NCBI GenBank assembly: GCA_905182155.1
Contig: CAJJAX010000010.1
Span: 1-64,000 of the forward strand
Origin: an uncultured Pseudomonadales bacterium
GTDB taxonomy: Bacteria; Pseudomonadota; Gammaproteobacteria; Pseudomonadales; Azotimanducaceae
DNA: 64,000 nucleotides
Direction of reading: 5' to 3'
The position numbers and the translations under genes were made by a program. Positions 1-10,495 of this stretch are shown piece by piece. Each line of letters opens with the position of its first letter. Positions within the stretch are counted from its first letter, which is position 1. Under the pieces are notes generated by a model that searched no databases, was not told where the DNA came from, and saw only the letters and a list, made by a program, of their open reading frames with translations.

Positions 1-538
1 GACCCGCTTGTTGACCGGCATGATACAGCGATGGATGGGTCTTACTGATCCGTCCGTGCAGCGTTTTTAGAATAATGTCAGGCCGCACCGTTTCGATGGT
101 TGTCTGGTAATCAGAGCCCGTAAGCGTTGTAACGAGTGTTGTGGTTGGGTTGATTGTGTAGCGTAATTGCTCGACGCGACCGTTTGCCGTTTTTTGGATT
201 GCGATGTTTTGCCCGGGGCGCAGATCGGCGAGTGCCTCGGCATTTTCTGTGTTCAATATTCTTTGTAAGTCGCCCGCGTAAAGGCGCTCTTTGGCAAACA
301 AAGTCGACAAGTTATCACCGTTTTTAACCGTCAGCCTAAGCAGTGGCGGCAGGTTAGGGCCTTGTTGAGGCGGTCCTTCATTTTCGGCATCGCCCTGCTC
401 TCGTTCTGGCGTTGGTATCGCGATCGTGATGGGCGCAGAAGACGAGGGCTCTAGCGCGTTATCAAACAAGACCAGCATCGCGCAGATCACGACCAAGAGG
501 CCAGCGAGCTTTAGATGAGTGTTTGGATATTTACGCAT
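1..538 (-). CDS. M23-family peptidase (MepM/OapA-like), N-terminal part, truncated by the window edge
   Basis: Reverse-strand translation MRKYPNTHLKLAGLLVVICAMLVLFDNALEPSS...LLRLTVKNGDNLSTLFAKERLYAGDLQRIL...LRPGQNIAIQ: N-terminal TM segment plus LysM/OapA-like region, next to tyrS as in many gammaproteobacteria. Confidence 0.75.
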   Translation of the reverse strand, partial: MRKYPNTHLKLAGLLVVICAMLVLFDNALEPSSSAPITIAIPTPEREQGDAENEGPPQQGPNLPPLLRLTVKNGDNLSTLFAKERLYAGDLQRILNTENAEALADLRPGQNIAIQKTANGRVEQLRYTINPTTTLVTTLTGSDYQTTIETVRPDIILKTLHGRISKTHPSLYHAGQQAG

Positions 539-724
539 GATAATTGAACGACTGATTGAGACTCGCGTTGCGATGTTAGGAATGCTGAAGCCTAAAATCA
601 ATCATTGTTCAGCATTTCAGATGCCGATTACGACGCGCAAACAACCGCTCGGAGGTAAACCGATCGAGCAAGATCGTGCAATAATAGGCCGCGAAGGTCA
701 GTAGTGGTGCTTAAGGAGAATGGT

Positions 725-2029
725 TTGAAAGGTTCAGGCGACCAAATTGTTAGCGATTTACAGCAACTTGAGTTGATTGCCCAAGTCAGCAATGAGGCGG
801 CTCTTCGGGCCCATCTTGCTGAGAAACCTCGAACAGTCTATTGCGGGTTTGATCCGACGGCTGACAGCTTGCACATTGGTAACCTCGTGCCACTCCTCGC
901 GCTGAGGCGGTTTCAGGATTACGGTCACCGGCCCATATTGTTGGTTGGGGGTGCGACGGGGCTGATTGGCGATCCAGGTGGCCGCGTCTCAGAGCGAACG
1001 CTTAAGCCGCGCGATCAGGTGGCGGCATTTGTCGACAAAATAAGGCAGCAAGCTTGCCGGTTTTTGGATTTTGAGTGCGACGGCAATCCAGCGTTGGTGG
1101 TCGATAACGCCGATTGGGTGAATGGCCTGGATGTCATCACCTATCTTCGGGATATCGGCAAACACTTTAGCGTGAATGCGATGGTTCAAAAGGAAACGGT
1201 TAAACGACGTTTAGAAGATGACAGCGCCGGCATTAGCTACACCGAGTTTAGTTATATGATTTTGCAATCTTATGATTTCGCGGTGCTGTATCGGGATCAC
1301 GATTGCTCGATTCAAATGGGGGGTAGCGATCAGTGGGGCAATATTACCAGCGGAATTGATTTGATCCGCAGAATGCAAGGTGGCCAGGCGCATGCGGTGA
1401 CCTATCCTTTGATCACGAAGTCTGATGGTACGAAGTTTGGTAAAAGTGCCGATGGTGCGGTTTGGCTTGATCCATCCAAGACGTCTGAGTACAAGTTCTA
1501 CCAATTCTGGATTAATTGCGCCGATGATGATGTGATTCGGTTTTTGAAAATATTTACGTTTCTGTCGCCCGCTGAAATTGCAGAACTGGCGGCTGCGCAG
1601 CAGAGTCGGCCCGAGGCGCGTTTGGCCCATCGGCGGCTAGCGCAAGAGGTGACGCGGTTGGTCCATGGCGAGTCGGCGGTGACTGCTGTCGAGCGCATCA
1701 CGGCGGCGATTTTTTCCAATCGAATCAGCGAGCTGACGGAGGAGGATTTTGCACAACTGGCTCAGGATGGTTTGCCGTCCACCCAGGTTCAGCAAGAATC
1801 CTTTGGGTTGTTGGATCTATTATTTGAAAGTAGTCTCGCAACGACGCCCAAAGGCGACGTGACCCGAGGTCAAGCCAAAAAGTTGATCTTGGGCAATTCG
1901 ATTGCAGTCAATGGCGTCAAACAAACCGACCCAGACTATCTGTTGCAAGGGCGCAACGCACTCTTTGGACGTTATCACTTGATTCAAAAGGGCAAAAAAC
2001 AACACCATTTGTTGGTTCATAGTGATTGA
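725..2029 (+). CDS. tyrS: Tyrosyl-tRNA synthetase; ORF opens at 704, TTG at 725 after AAGGAG is a plausible start
   Basis: YCGFDPTADSLHIGNLVPLLALRRFQ, KFGKSADGAVWLD (KFGKS motif), C-terminal S4-like domain. Confidence 0.95.
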   Translation: MKGSGDQIVSDLQQLELIAQVSNEAALRAHLAEKPRTVYCGFDPTADSLHIGNLVPLLALRRFQDYGHRPILLVGGATGLIGDPGGRVSERTLKPRDQVAAFVDKIRQQACRFLDFECDGNPALVVDNADWVNGLDVITYLRDIGKHFSVNAMVQKETVKRRLEDDSAGISYTEFSYMILQSYDFAVLYRDHDCSIQMGGSDQWGNITSGIDLIRRMQGGQAHAVTYPLITKSDGTKFGKSADGAVWLDPSKTSEYKFYQFWINCADDDVIRFLKIFTFLSPAEIAELAAAQQSRPEARLAHRRLAQEVTRLVHGESAVTAVERITAAIFSNRISELTEEDFAQLAQDGLPSTQVQQESFGLLDLLFESSLATTPKGDVTRGQAKKLILGNSIAVNGVKQTDPDYLLQGRNALFGRYHLIQKGKKQHHLLVHSD

Positions 2030-2308
2030 GAACGGCGCGATTGAAGCCGGTGGCGCTGATTCGGCGGTCTAGGCTGATGCGGGCAGAGATTGGGACGGTC
2101 CCGTGCGCAATCAAAGGGTCGGCCTATAAGCAGTCTAGGCCAGCCAGGACGCGGCGTCGGGTAAAGGTCGTCTAAGCCTGTTGGTGTTGCAATCGGCTGG
2201 TAACATGGGATGGGCGCGCAGGCGCAGCAAAATCAGACATCAAGGGCCTTTAAGCCCAAGCAGCAAAAAGTAGAGGGTTCGAGCTCAAATGGGGCTTTGC
2301 GTGGAAAT

Positions 2309-2384
2309 TGGTGGAGCCAGACGGGATCGAACCGTCGACCTCCTGCGTGCAAGGCAGGCGCTCTCCCAGCTGAGCTATGGCCCC
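2309..2384 (-). tRNA. tRNA-Ala(TGC)
   Basis: Reverse complement GGGGCCATAGCTCAGCTGGGAGAGCGCCTGCCTTGCACGCAGGAGGTCGACGGTTCGATCCCGTCTGGCTCCACCA, full cloverleaf with encoded CCA. Confidence 0.97.
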
Positions 2385-2466
2385 AATTTCTTCACCTATA
2401 TATAAATTGGTGGGTCTGGGTGTTTTTAGGTAGTGCGATGAAGCGGCTACTCAAACTTCTGTAATA

Positions 2467-2543
<77 letters not shown>

Positions 2544-2574
2544 GATTATCAGAAGTGTGACGCTGAGGCGGCGT

Positions 2575-2602
2575 ATTATACGCAGGTCCGTTTTTATTAC
2601 AA
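2575..2602 (-). promoter_or_regulatory. Candidate sigma70 promoter for the tRNA-Ile-Ala unit
   Basis: Minus strand TTGTAA-16 nt-TATAAT followed by GC-rich ACGCCGCC, about 30 bp upstream of tRNA-Ile. Confidence 0.6.
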
Positions 2603-2625
2603 TCGTGTTTCGCGGAGATCAGAGG

Positions 2626-3555
2626 ATGTTTTTAGCGTTAACCGCCAATCAAAATAAATTGATCCGGCAGCTGTGTGGCGGTCAGACGGTGCCAAACTCG
2701 AAAGAAGCGCAGCAAGCCCTAAGTTTGCTGGGGTTAAATGACCAGGTCATGAGGTTGGCGGGCGGCCTGCGGTTAGCGGGTAAGGTTGAGTTGATCGACG
2801 CAGCCCGGGTTAGAAGTCGCTTGGGTGCTGGGATAACCTTTGAGCATCATTTGCTAATTGATTCAACCAACAGCGCTTTGATGGCGCGGCCGCTGTCTGA
2901 AGACCGGGTGGTTTGCACGGCTGAGATGCAGGGCGCCGGTCGAGGTCGGCGGGGTAGAACTTGGGTGAGTCCGTTTGCTCAAAATTTGGCGCTTTCCTAT
3001 ATCGGTGGTCTCGATTTGGCGATGAGTCAGCTGGGGGGATTGAGCGTGGCGATTGGGGTCGAGTTGGTTCAAACGCTTCGTGATCTGGGGTTTTTGGAAG
3101 TTGCGATCAAATGGCCCAATGATTTGATGACCAAAGCCGGGAAGCTGGGTGGCATACTGATCGAATTGGATCAGTTGTCACTGCGCTCGAGTCGGGTTTG
3201 TGTTGGCGTTGGTTTGAACGTAAACGCCGCGCCAGACTTTCAGGAAATTGATCAATTGGCTGTGGCCTTAACGCGCGAGGTGCCGGTTAGTCGGACTGAG
3301 CTTGTCATTCGGTTTGTTGAGGCCATTGACTCTGTGCTGTCGCAGTTTTCGCCGGGTATGATGTCGCAATATCAAGCACGATGGGGGGCGCTAGACCTGT
3401 ATCATGGGGAGAGTGTTAATGTCTTTCAAGGTAATGACGTGGTGACGGGCCGAAACGAAGGCATCGATATTGACGGGTGTTTGGTGCTCGATGCCAAGGG
3501 AGGCCGGAAAACATTCAACGCCGGCGAAGTCAGCTTAAGAGGTCTGGGGTCGTAA
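2626..3555 (+). CDS. birA: Biotin--[acetyl-CoA-carboxylase] ligase / biotin operon repressor
   Basis: GAGRGRRGRTWVSPFAQNLALS, IKWPNDLM, KLGGILIEL motifs. Confidence 0.93.
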   Translation: MFLALTANQNKLIRQLCGGQTVPNSKEAQQALSLLGLNDQVMRLAGGLRLAGKVELIDAARVRSRLGAGITFEHHLLIDSTNSALMARPLSEDRVVCTAEMQGAGRGRRGRTWVSPFAQNLALSYIGGLDLAMSQLGGLSVAIGVELVQTLRDLGFLEVAIKWPNDLMTKAGKLGGILIELDQLSLRSSRVCVGVGLNVNAAPDFQEIDQLAVALTREVPVSRTELVIRFVEAIDSVLSQFSPGMMSQYQARWGALDLYHGESVNVFQGNDVVTGRNEGIDIDGCLVLDAKGGRKTFNAGEVSLRGLGS

Positions 3556-4329
3556 ATGATAAAGCGCGAGTTTCAAAGAACAATCTGGGTTCTCTTGGTC
3601 TTAAACGTCCTGATCTTGGGGGTGGTGGTGGTGGATTGGCGAGCAGATCAAGTTCGACAAATGAGCGGCTCGGTTCAGGGTTTGGCCAGCGATTCGGTTC
3701 GAGAGATTATGGTTGCGCCAGCGAGCCAGAGCCTGGATGCAGTCGCGCCGGCGGTGTTGATTGAGCCTCAGTCTTCGATTGATGCGTCATCGGCGGCAGC
3801 CCCGCAACCGTTGACTGGGGCCGATGTCGTGCCGAGCTTGAACGTAGAGTGTGTGTTAATCGGGCCGTTCTCCGCAGGCGAGCGGGCAAAAGTTGTGGCG
3901 CTCAATACGAACATCACGGCTTTCAGTTGGGTGGCTGAGACGCTCGCTCTGCCGCAGCGAGCGGCAGATGCCGTATCGGAGTATCGAGTCTACGTGGGCC
4001 CGGCCGAGTCCCTTAACGCGGCTTATCAGCTGCGTACAGCCCTTCGCGATCAGGGATTGGACAGTTTTGTCATGAGGGATGGGCCTTTGGCGAAGAGCGT
4101 ATCGCTGGGCGTTTTTTCATCTTATGGTGCCGCGAAGCGTTTTGTTGCTGCGGCGCCGGTTGCAGAGCAAGCGAGGTTTGCAATCCACTCGCCCAACCAA
4201 CCGGTTGTTGAGAGTTATCTCCGGCTTGTCGGTGAAAATACCGAATGGGTAGACGCGTTGCAGGCGGAAGGGCTTATGACGCCGGCCATTGGTCGCAAGG
4301 TTTGTCCCGCGAGCATGGTTGATTCATAA
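3556..4329 (+). CDS. Single-TM protein with C-terminal SPOR-like region
   Basis: N-terminal TM LVLNVLILGVVVVDW; C-terminal EYRVYVGPAESLNAAYQLRTALRDQGLDSFVMRDGPLAKSVSLGVFSSYGAAKRF; downstream of birA. Confidence 0.6.
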   Translation: MIKREFQRTIWVLLVLNVLILGVVVVDWRADQVRQMSGSVQGLASDSVREIMVAPASQSLDAVAPAVLIEPQSSIDASSAAAPQPLTGADVVPSLNVECVLIGPFSAGERAKVVALNTNITAFSWVAETLALPQRAADAVSEYRVYVGPAESLNAAYQLRTALRDQGLDSFVMRDGPLAKSVSLGVFSSYGAAKRFVAAAPVAEQARFAIHSPNQPVVESYLRLVGENTEWVDALQAEGLMTPAIGRKVCPASMVDS

Positions 4330-4410
4330 TTCGGTCGTAATTTTAGTTTCTTTTCATAATCTGGGCGATCATCAATACTCACGTGGATTGGCTTACAATC
4401 TGCGACCTGT

Positions 4411-4486
4411 GCCGCTATAGCTCAGTTGGTAGAGCAACTGATTTGTAATCAGTAGGTCCCGAGTTCGACTCTTGGTGGCGGCACCA
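4411..4486 (+). tRNA. tRNA-Thr(TGT)
   Basis: gccgctatagctcagttggtagagcaactgatttgtaatcagtaggtcccgagttcgactcttggtggcggcacca. Confidence 0.96.
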
Positions 4487-4757
4487 AACTGCTCTGCTGT
4501 CGATGGTCCTCATGATGGCATGTCCCGACGACCCGCTCCTTGTGAAGGGTTGCGCAGCAAATACGTCGAAATTGAATGCAAAAGGATGAACATTTTCGAA
4601 AGGGAAGGTTGGCGAGGTTTTGAGGGTCTGTTCCATAAGATCGCAAAAACCGTTAGCAGGGTTACAATCTGACCTCACTAAGATGTCCACAACAAAAGGT
4701 GTGAATACAACAAAGGGTGCTGGAAGATTTTATTTCCAGGGCGTGTGTGTTTCGGCG

Positions 4758-4786
4758 TTGACAATGACGGCTTCGGCTGGCAAGAT
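4758..4786 (+). promoter_or_regulatory. Candidate promoter upstream of tRNA-Tyr
   Basis: TTGACA-17 nt-CAAGAT followed by a GC-rich discriminator; tRNA-Tyr starts 16 nt downstream. Confidence 0.4.
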
Positions 4787-4802
4787 TTAGCGCCGCAAAA
4801 TC

Positions 4803-4886
4803 GGAGGGGTTCCCGAGCGGTCAAAGGGATCAGACTGTAAATCTGACGCGAAAGCTTCGGTGGTTCGAATCCGCCCCCCTCCACCA
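4803..4886 (+). tRNA. tRNA-Tyr(GTA)
   Basis: Class II tRNA with long variable arm, anticodon loop ctGTAaa, encoded CCA. Confidence 0.96.
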
Positions 4887-5031
4887 TATTAGGCTGGGTT
4901 AGTAAGGGTTTTGGGTAGGCCAAGACATTGGAGTGCCGCTGTATTTAGAGGCGGTTGCGGCTGTCATGAAACGAGCGCCGCAGAGAAGGCATGAGTAACC
5001 CGGGCGAGGGTTTGGCGTTTTGGTCGATCAA

Positions 5032-5053
5032 GAAGCGACAAAGAAGCGACAAA
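5032..5053 (+). repeat. Two tandem copies of gaagcgacaaa
   Basis: Exact 11-nt direct repeat, x2. Confidence 0.9.
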
Positions 5054-5087
5054 GAAACGTTGGGCAAACAGCGGTTTTGCAGAGTTA

Positions 5088-5161
5088 GCGGGTATAGTTT
5101 AGCGGTAGAACCCCAGCCTTCCAAGCTGATGACGCGAGTTCGATCCTCGCTACCCGCTCCA
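5088..5161 (+). tRNA. tRNA-Gly(TCC)
   Basis: gcgggtatagtttagcggtagaaccccagccttccaagctgatgacgcgagttcgatcctcgctacccgctcca. Confidence 0.96.
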
Positions 5162-5206
5162 ATCCCGAGCTTGATGAGGAAGCTTATCTGGGTTTGTGGA
5201 ATGTAG

Positions 5207-5281
<75 letters not shown>

Positions 5282-5556
5282 TGCATTTGTAGGGTTTTCG
5301 AGAGTCTTTTTTGCGGCTAAGGTTGAGTCGAGTGAGGTAGTTAAGGCAGAGTATTTCGAAGCAGTTTAGGGTCAGTGTTTGATAGCTATTCAAACAAAAT
5401 AAAGGCCCATTGAGGAGATTACCCAGCTGGCTCATGTAAAGTTTGAAAGAAGTAGTTATTCTGGCAATATAAAGAAGTCCCTGATGCGATAGCGAAAGCT
5501 GTTATCGCGAAATCAGGCTAAATCATTTAACGATTAAAATTACCTCGAGGTGAAAC

Positions 5557-6744
5557 ATGTCCAAAGAGAAGTTTGAGCGGACGAAGCCGCATCTAAACGT
5601 AGGAACAATCGGTCACGTAGACCATGGTAAGACGACGCTAACAGCGGCGATTACCAAGGTTTGTGCTGAGACTTGGGGCGGAGAGTTTTCTGATTTTGCT
5701 GCAATTGATAATGCACCAGAAGAGAGAGAGCGCGGCATCACGATTTCAACGTCACACGTTGAATATGATTCGCCGAACCGTCACTACGCACACGTTGACT
5801 GCCCGGGTCACGCTGACTATGTGAAGAACATGATTACGGGTGCTGCGCAGATGGACGGCGCCATTTTGGTTTGTTCAGCTGCAGACGGCCCTATGCCTCA
5901 AACACGTGAGCACATCCTGCTTTCGCGTCAGGTTGGCGTCCCTTACATTGTCGTGTTCATGAACAAAGCAGACATGGTTGACGACGAAGAGTTACTTGAG
6001 CTCGTCGAAATGGAGATCCGTGAGCTCCTTGACCAATACGATTTCCCGGGTGACGACACGCCGATCATTATTGGTTCTGCGCTTAAAGCATTGGAAGGCG
6101 ATCAGATCAGACATCTGGCGTGACCGCGATTTAAGTTGGTTGAACGCTTGATACTTACATTCCAGAGCCAGTACGTGCGATTGATCAGCCTTTCTTGATG
6201 CCGATTGAAGATGTTTTCTCAATTTCAGGTCGTGGTACGGTTGTGACAGGTCGTATTGACGTGGTATTGTTCGTTGGTGACGAAGATCGAGATTGTTGGT
6301 ATTAAAGATACGCAGAAGACAACTTGTACGGGTGTTGAGATGTTCCGAAAGTTGCTTGACGAAGGTCGAGCAGGTGAGAACGTTGGTGTTCTTCTACGTG
6401 GTACGAAGCGTGAAGATGTTGAGCGTGGTCAAGTATTGGCCAAGCCTGGTGTCAATTACACCGCACACGAAGTTTGAAGGTGAGGTGTACGTATTGTCGA
6501 AAGATGAAGGTGGCCGTCATACGCCATTCTTTCAAGGGTTACAAGCCTCAGTTCTTTCTTTGAGACAACGGACGTGACAGGTAGCTGTGAATTACCTGAG
6601 GGCACGGAGATGGTGATGCCGGGTGACAACGTATCATGAATGTTGAGTTGATTGCTCCGATTGCAATGGAAGAAGGCCAGCGTTTTGCGATTCGCGAAGG
6701 CGGCCGAACGGTTGGCGCGGCGTGTGTCGAAAATCAACGAGTAA
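5557..6744 (+). CDS. tuf: Elongation factor Tu, copy 1, with multiple frameshifts after about codon 180
   Basis: [29 protein letters not shown]...; later frames still give [60 protein letters not shown]. Confidence 0.9.
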
Positions 6745-6789
6745 GTCGCAACGGTCTGAGATTTCTATCCGAGTGTGTAGTAAGCACGT

Positions 6790-6865
<76 letters not shown>

Positions 6866-6925
6866 AGCTGTTGCACAGAGCTCCGGGATAGATTGGACCA
6901 TTACGTTGAGCATTTAGGGGTAATT

Positions 6926-7308
6926 GTGAGCGCAGTATCTGACAACGCCGGTAAGCTGGATGCCATTGATCTGGCTTAGTTGCCTGTCGCGGTTGTGTGT
7001 GGCGGGTCTTTACGCCAACATGCTGAGTATGCGTTGCCCTGACTGTGTACTGTATTCGTGTTCTGGCTGGTGGCCTCGTTGCGGGCAGCTGTTGCAATTG
7101 CTGTAGCGCATTCAGACCACGGTGCAGGGCAGGGCTGCCTTGGGATCTGGCCAGAGAAGCTCGCGTTGAAGTTAGAAAGGTCGTTTGGCCAACTCGGCAG
7201 GAAACAACTCAGACCACGCTGATCGTGGTTGTGATGGTGTTATCGTTGTCGGTCTGCTTTTATGGGCCCTGGACTCCGGCTCTGAGTTGGGCTGTCAGCG
7301 AGCCGTGA
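6926..7308 (+). CDS. secE: Preprotein translocase subunit SecE, frameshifted
   Basis: [32 protein letters not shown] is a SecE signature; position between tRNA-Trp and nusG. Confidence 0.82.
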
Positions 7309-7356
7309 TTGGCTTACACGGTCTGGTACTCACCACTCAGGAAATGGTGTGACGCA

Positions 7357-7911
7357 TTGAGTAAACGATGGTACGTAGTCCACGCCTTCTCTGGATATGA
7401 GAAGCAGGTTATGCGCGCGCTTCTCGACAGAACGTAGCTCGCTGTCAGCGCATTTGCCAGAGAAGTTTGGCGAAGTGCATTGTGCCCGCGGAAGAAGTTG
7501 TCGAAATGCAAGCGCAGGTAAGAAGCGCCGCAGTGAGCGTAAGTTCTTTCCCCGGCTACGTGCTGGTTGAAATGGAGCTCGATGATGAGCACCTGGCACC
7601 TGGTGAAGGAAACGCCGCGGGTTATGGGCTTTATTGGTGGAAAGGCTGATCAGCCAGCACCGATTTCAGATCAAGAAGCCGCGACCATCTTGCAGCGAGT
7701 GCAGGCTGGTAGTGAGCATGTTACGCCAGCTCCTAAAACTGTGTTCGAACCGGGTGAGGTTGGTTCGGGTATGTTGATGGTCCATTTCAACGATTTTAAT
7801 GGCGTTGTTGAAGAAGTGAATTATGAGAAGAGTCGATTACGCGTTGCCGTATTGATTTTCGGTCGTTCGACTCCAGTAGAGCTAGAGTTCGGGCAAGTCG
7901 AAAAGAGCTAA
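7357..7911 (+). CDS. nusG: Transcription antitermination factor NusG, frameshifted
   Basis: [25 protein letters not shown] in one frame; [13 protein letters not shown] and [56 protein letters not shown] in others. Confidence 0.88.
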
Positions 7912-8017
7912 GAGACAGAAAATTTTAGCTGCACCTTGAGGGTATTTAATAACCTTTTAACAAAGGCGATTCCCGCACTAAGTCGTCGGGCGTGACCCAC
8001 AGGGGAGTTTTGGTTAC

Positions 8018-8453
8018 ATGGCTAAAAAGCTTGAGGCTTATATTAAGCTGCAGGTTCCTGCCGGGCAAGGCCAACCCTAGCCCGCCTGTTGGCCCCGCGC
8101 TGGGACAGCGCGGCGTCAACATCATGGAATTCTGCAAAGCCTTTAACGCTGAGACGCAGTCACTTGAAGCAGGCATGCCTGTTCCTGTGGTCATTACAGT
8201 CTATGCAGATAAGAGTTTTACGTTTATTAAGAAAACACCGCCTGCTTCAGTTTTGTTGAAGAAAGCAGCCGGCGTTGCGAAAGGTAGTCCGACACCGCAT
8301 ACGGATAAAGTAGGCAAGGTTACTCGGGCGCAGCTTGAAGAAATCGCGACAACAAAAATGCCTGACCTAACAGCAAAAAATATGGATGCAGCCGTGCGGA
8401 CAATCGCCGGTAGTGCTCGAGCAGCTGGTATCGAAACTGAAGGGGTTGTGTAA
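8018..8453 (+). CDS. rplK: 50S ribosomal protein L11, one apparent frameshift near 8063
   Basis: [16 protein letters not shown] then [25 protein letters not shown] in the adjacent frame. Confidence 0.93.
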
Positions 8454-9174
8454 TGGCTAAGTTATCAAAAAGAGCACGTTTGCACAGCGAAAAGATTGAG
8501 GTAGGTAAAGCCTATCCTATCGAAGAGGCGGTTCAGATATTAACAGAGCTCGCATCCGCCAAGTTTTGTGAGTCGGTCGACGTAAGCATCAACCTTGGTG
8601 TTGATCCACGTAAATCTGATCAAGTTGTTAGAGGCGCAACTGTGCTTCCTAACGGTACAGGAAAAGATGTCAAAGTAGCGGTGTTTGCTCAAGGCGAAAA
8701 AGCTGAAGAAGCAAATGCAGCCGGTGCTGATATTGTTGGTATGGAGGACCTTGCGGCGGATCGGTCAAAGCGGGCAACTTGGATTTCGGCGTTGTCATCG
8801 CGACGCCTGATGCACCATGCGCGTTGTTGGCCAGCTTAGGGCAAGTCCTCGGGCCGCGGGGTCTCATGCCGAACCCGCGTCTGGGCACCGTCACACCAGA
8901 CGTTGCTGAAGCAGTGAAGAATGCACAAGTCCGGTCAGGTGCGTTATCGAACCGACAAGAACGGCATCGTTCATGGTGGCGTTGGCCAGGTTGGCTTTGA
9001 CCCAGCTAGCCATTAAGCAGAACGTCGAAGCACTTGCTTACGTGACCTTGAAAAAGGTCAAGCCAGCTTCTGCGAAGGGTGCATTTATGTGAAGAAGGTA
9101 ATCGTCCTGTCGACCACCATGGGTGCGGGCATTGCCGATCGACCAAGCCTACGTTAGAGGCCTTGAATCTGTAA
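8453..9174 (+). CDS. rplA: 50S ribosomal protein L1, several frameshifts
   Basis: [27 protein letters not shown]...; [41 protein letters not shown]. Confidence 0.92.
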
Positions 9175-9489
9175 GTTGTAATTTTTTGCTGATCCCTTGT
9201 TCGATCAGCGAGTAACCAGTTTATCTGGTAATAGAAACTTTGGGGTTCCTGACTGAGCCGATTCAGGTCATCAGAACCTCGTCAAAGACCGTAGGTCCGG
9301 TGGCCGAATGGATAGGTCGCCGGTTAATTTCGGAACTCCTGAAACGGAAAAAGAAGCCTGCGCAGACGGTTGAGCCCGGTTCGAGAGTCATGAATCCTGT
9401 CGCCGTATCAGGGTGCCCCCGCGTGTTATTACTCATTTGAGAAATACTCACGGAGTAAGCGTACACAAGTCGACACAGGAGTATCACTT

Positions 9490-10054
9490 GTGCCGATTGG
9501 ACTTAAAGAAAAGCAGGCGATTGTCGCGGAAGTGAACGAGACTGCGCTAGCGCAGCGCTTGTCGGCAGTCATGGCGGACTACCGGGGTGTCAGCTGTGGA
9601 TGCGTATGACAGTCGCTTCGCGATCGCGGCTCGCGCGATCCGAGTGTGCAGGTGCAGCGTGATTCGTAACACTTTGGCTAAAGAGAGCCTTTGAAGGGAC
9701 GGAGTTCGAGTGCATGAACGAAGCTATTGCTCGGTCCATTCGTGTGCTTGCGTTCTGCCCTCGAAGACCCTGGTGCTGGCTGCGCGACTCTTCAAGGAGT
9801 TCGCAAAAAACAATGAGTGCGTTCGAGATACGAGCGCGTTGAGCGTTGGCGTGGTAAGTTACTGCCAGCGGCCGATCAAATTGATGCGTTGGCTAAGTTG
9901 CCAACTCGCGATCAAGCTTTAGTCATTGCTGCTGTCTGTCATGCTGGCGCCGGTAACCAAGCTTGCGTTCGTACCACTGAACGATAGTTCCTGGTCAAGG
10001 GTTACTCGTGCGGTTGCGGCGGTTCGCGATCAAAAGCAACAAGAAGCTGCCTGA
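9490..10054 (+). CDS. rplJ: 50S ribosomal protein L10, heavily frameshifted
   Basis: VPIGLKEKQAIVAEVNETALAQRLSAVMADYRGVS; AARLFKEFAKNNE; position between rplA and rplL. Confidence 0.85.
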
Positions 10055-10084
10055 GTAAACGATTAACTATCGGAGATAGGACTC

Positions 10085-10461
10085 ATGTCTTTATCAAAAG
10101 ACGATATTTTAAATGCAATCGCTGAAATGAGCGTGATGGACGTGGTTGCGCTCGTCGAGTGCTATGGAAGAAAAGTTTGGCGTATCGGCTGCGGCCGCCG
10201 TTGCCGCTGCACCTGCTGCCGGTGGCAGACGCGGTTGCTGCCGCTGAGCAAGACGAGTTCGAAGTTGTGCTCGTCGCAGCGGGTGAGAAGAAAGTGAATG
10301 CCATTAAGGTTGTTCGCGCTATCACGGGTCTTGGTTTGAAAGAAGCCAAAGACATGGTTGATGCGGCACCTTCAACAGTCAAGGAAGGCGTATCGAAAGC
10401 TGAAGCTGAAGATCTGAAGAAGCAGCTCGAAGAAGCTGGCGCGACCGTTGAGCTGAAGTAA
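10085..10461 (+). CDS. rplL: 50S ribosomal protein L7/L12, frameshifted in the hinge region
   Basis: [93 protein letters not shown]. Confidence 0.95.
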
Positions 10462-10462
10462 G

Positions 10463-10483
10463 ACTGATTTCTTTGAAATCAGT
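10463..10483 (+). promoter_or_regulatory. Perfect 9-bp hairpin in the rplL-rpoB intergenic region
   Basis: ACTGATTTC-TTT-GAAATCAGT. Confidence 0.6.
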
Positions 10484-10495
10484 GGCAAAGCCCTA

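Noticed and set aside
1211-1630. 139-aa minus-strand ORF inside tyrS
   Set aside because: Antisense to conserved TyrRS; low-likelihood composition.
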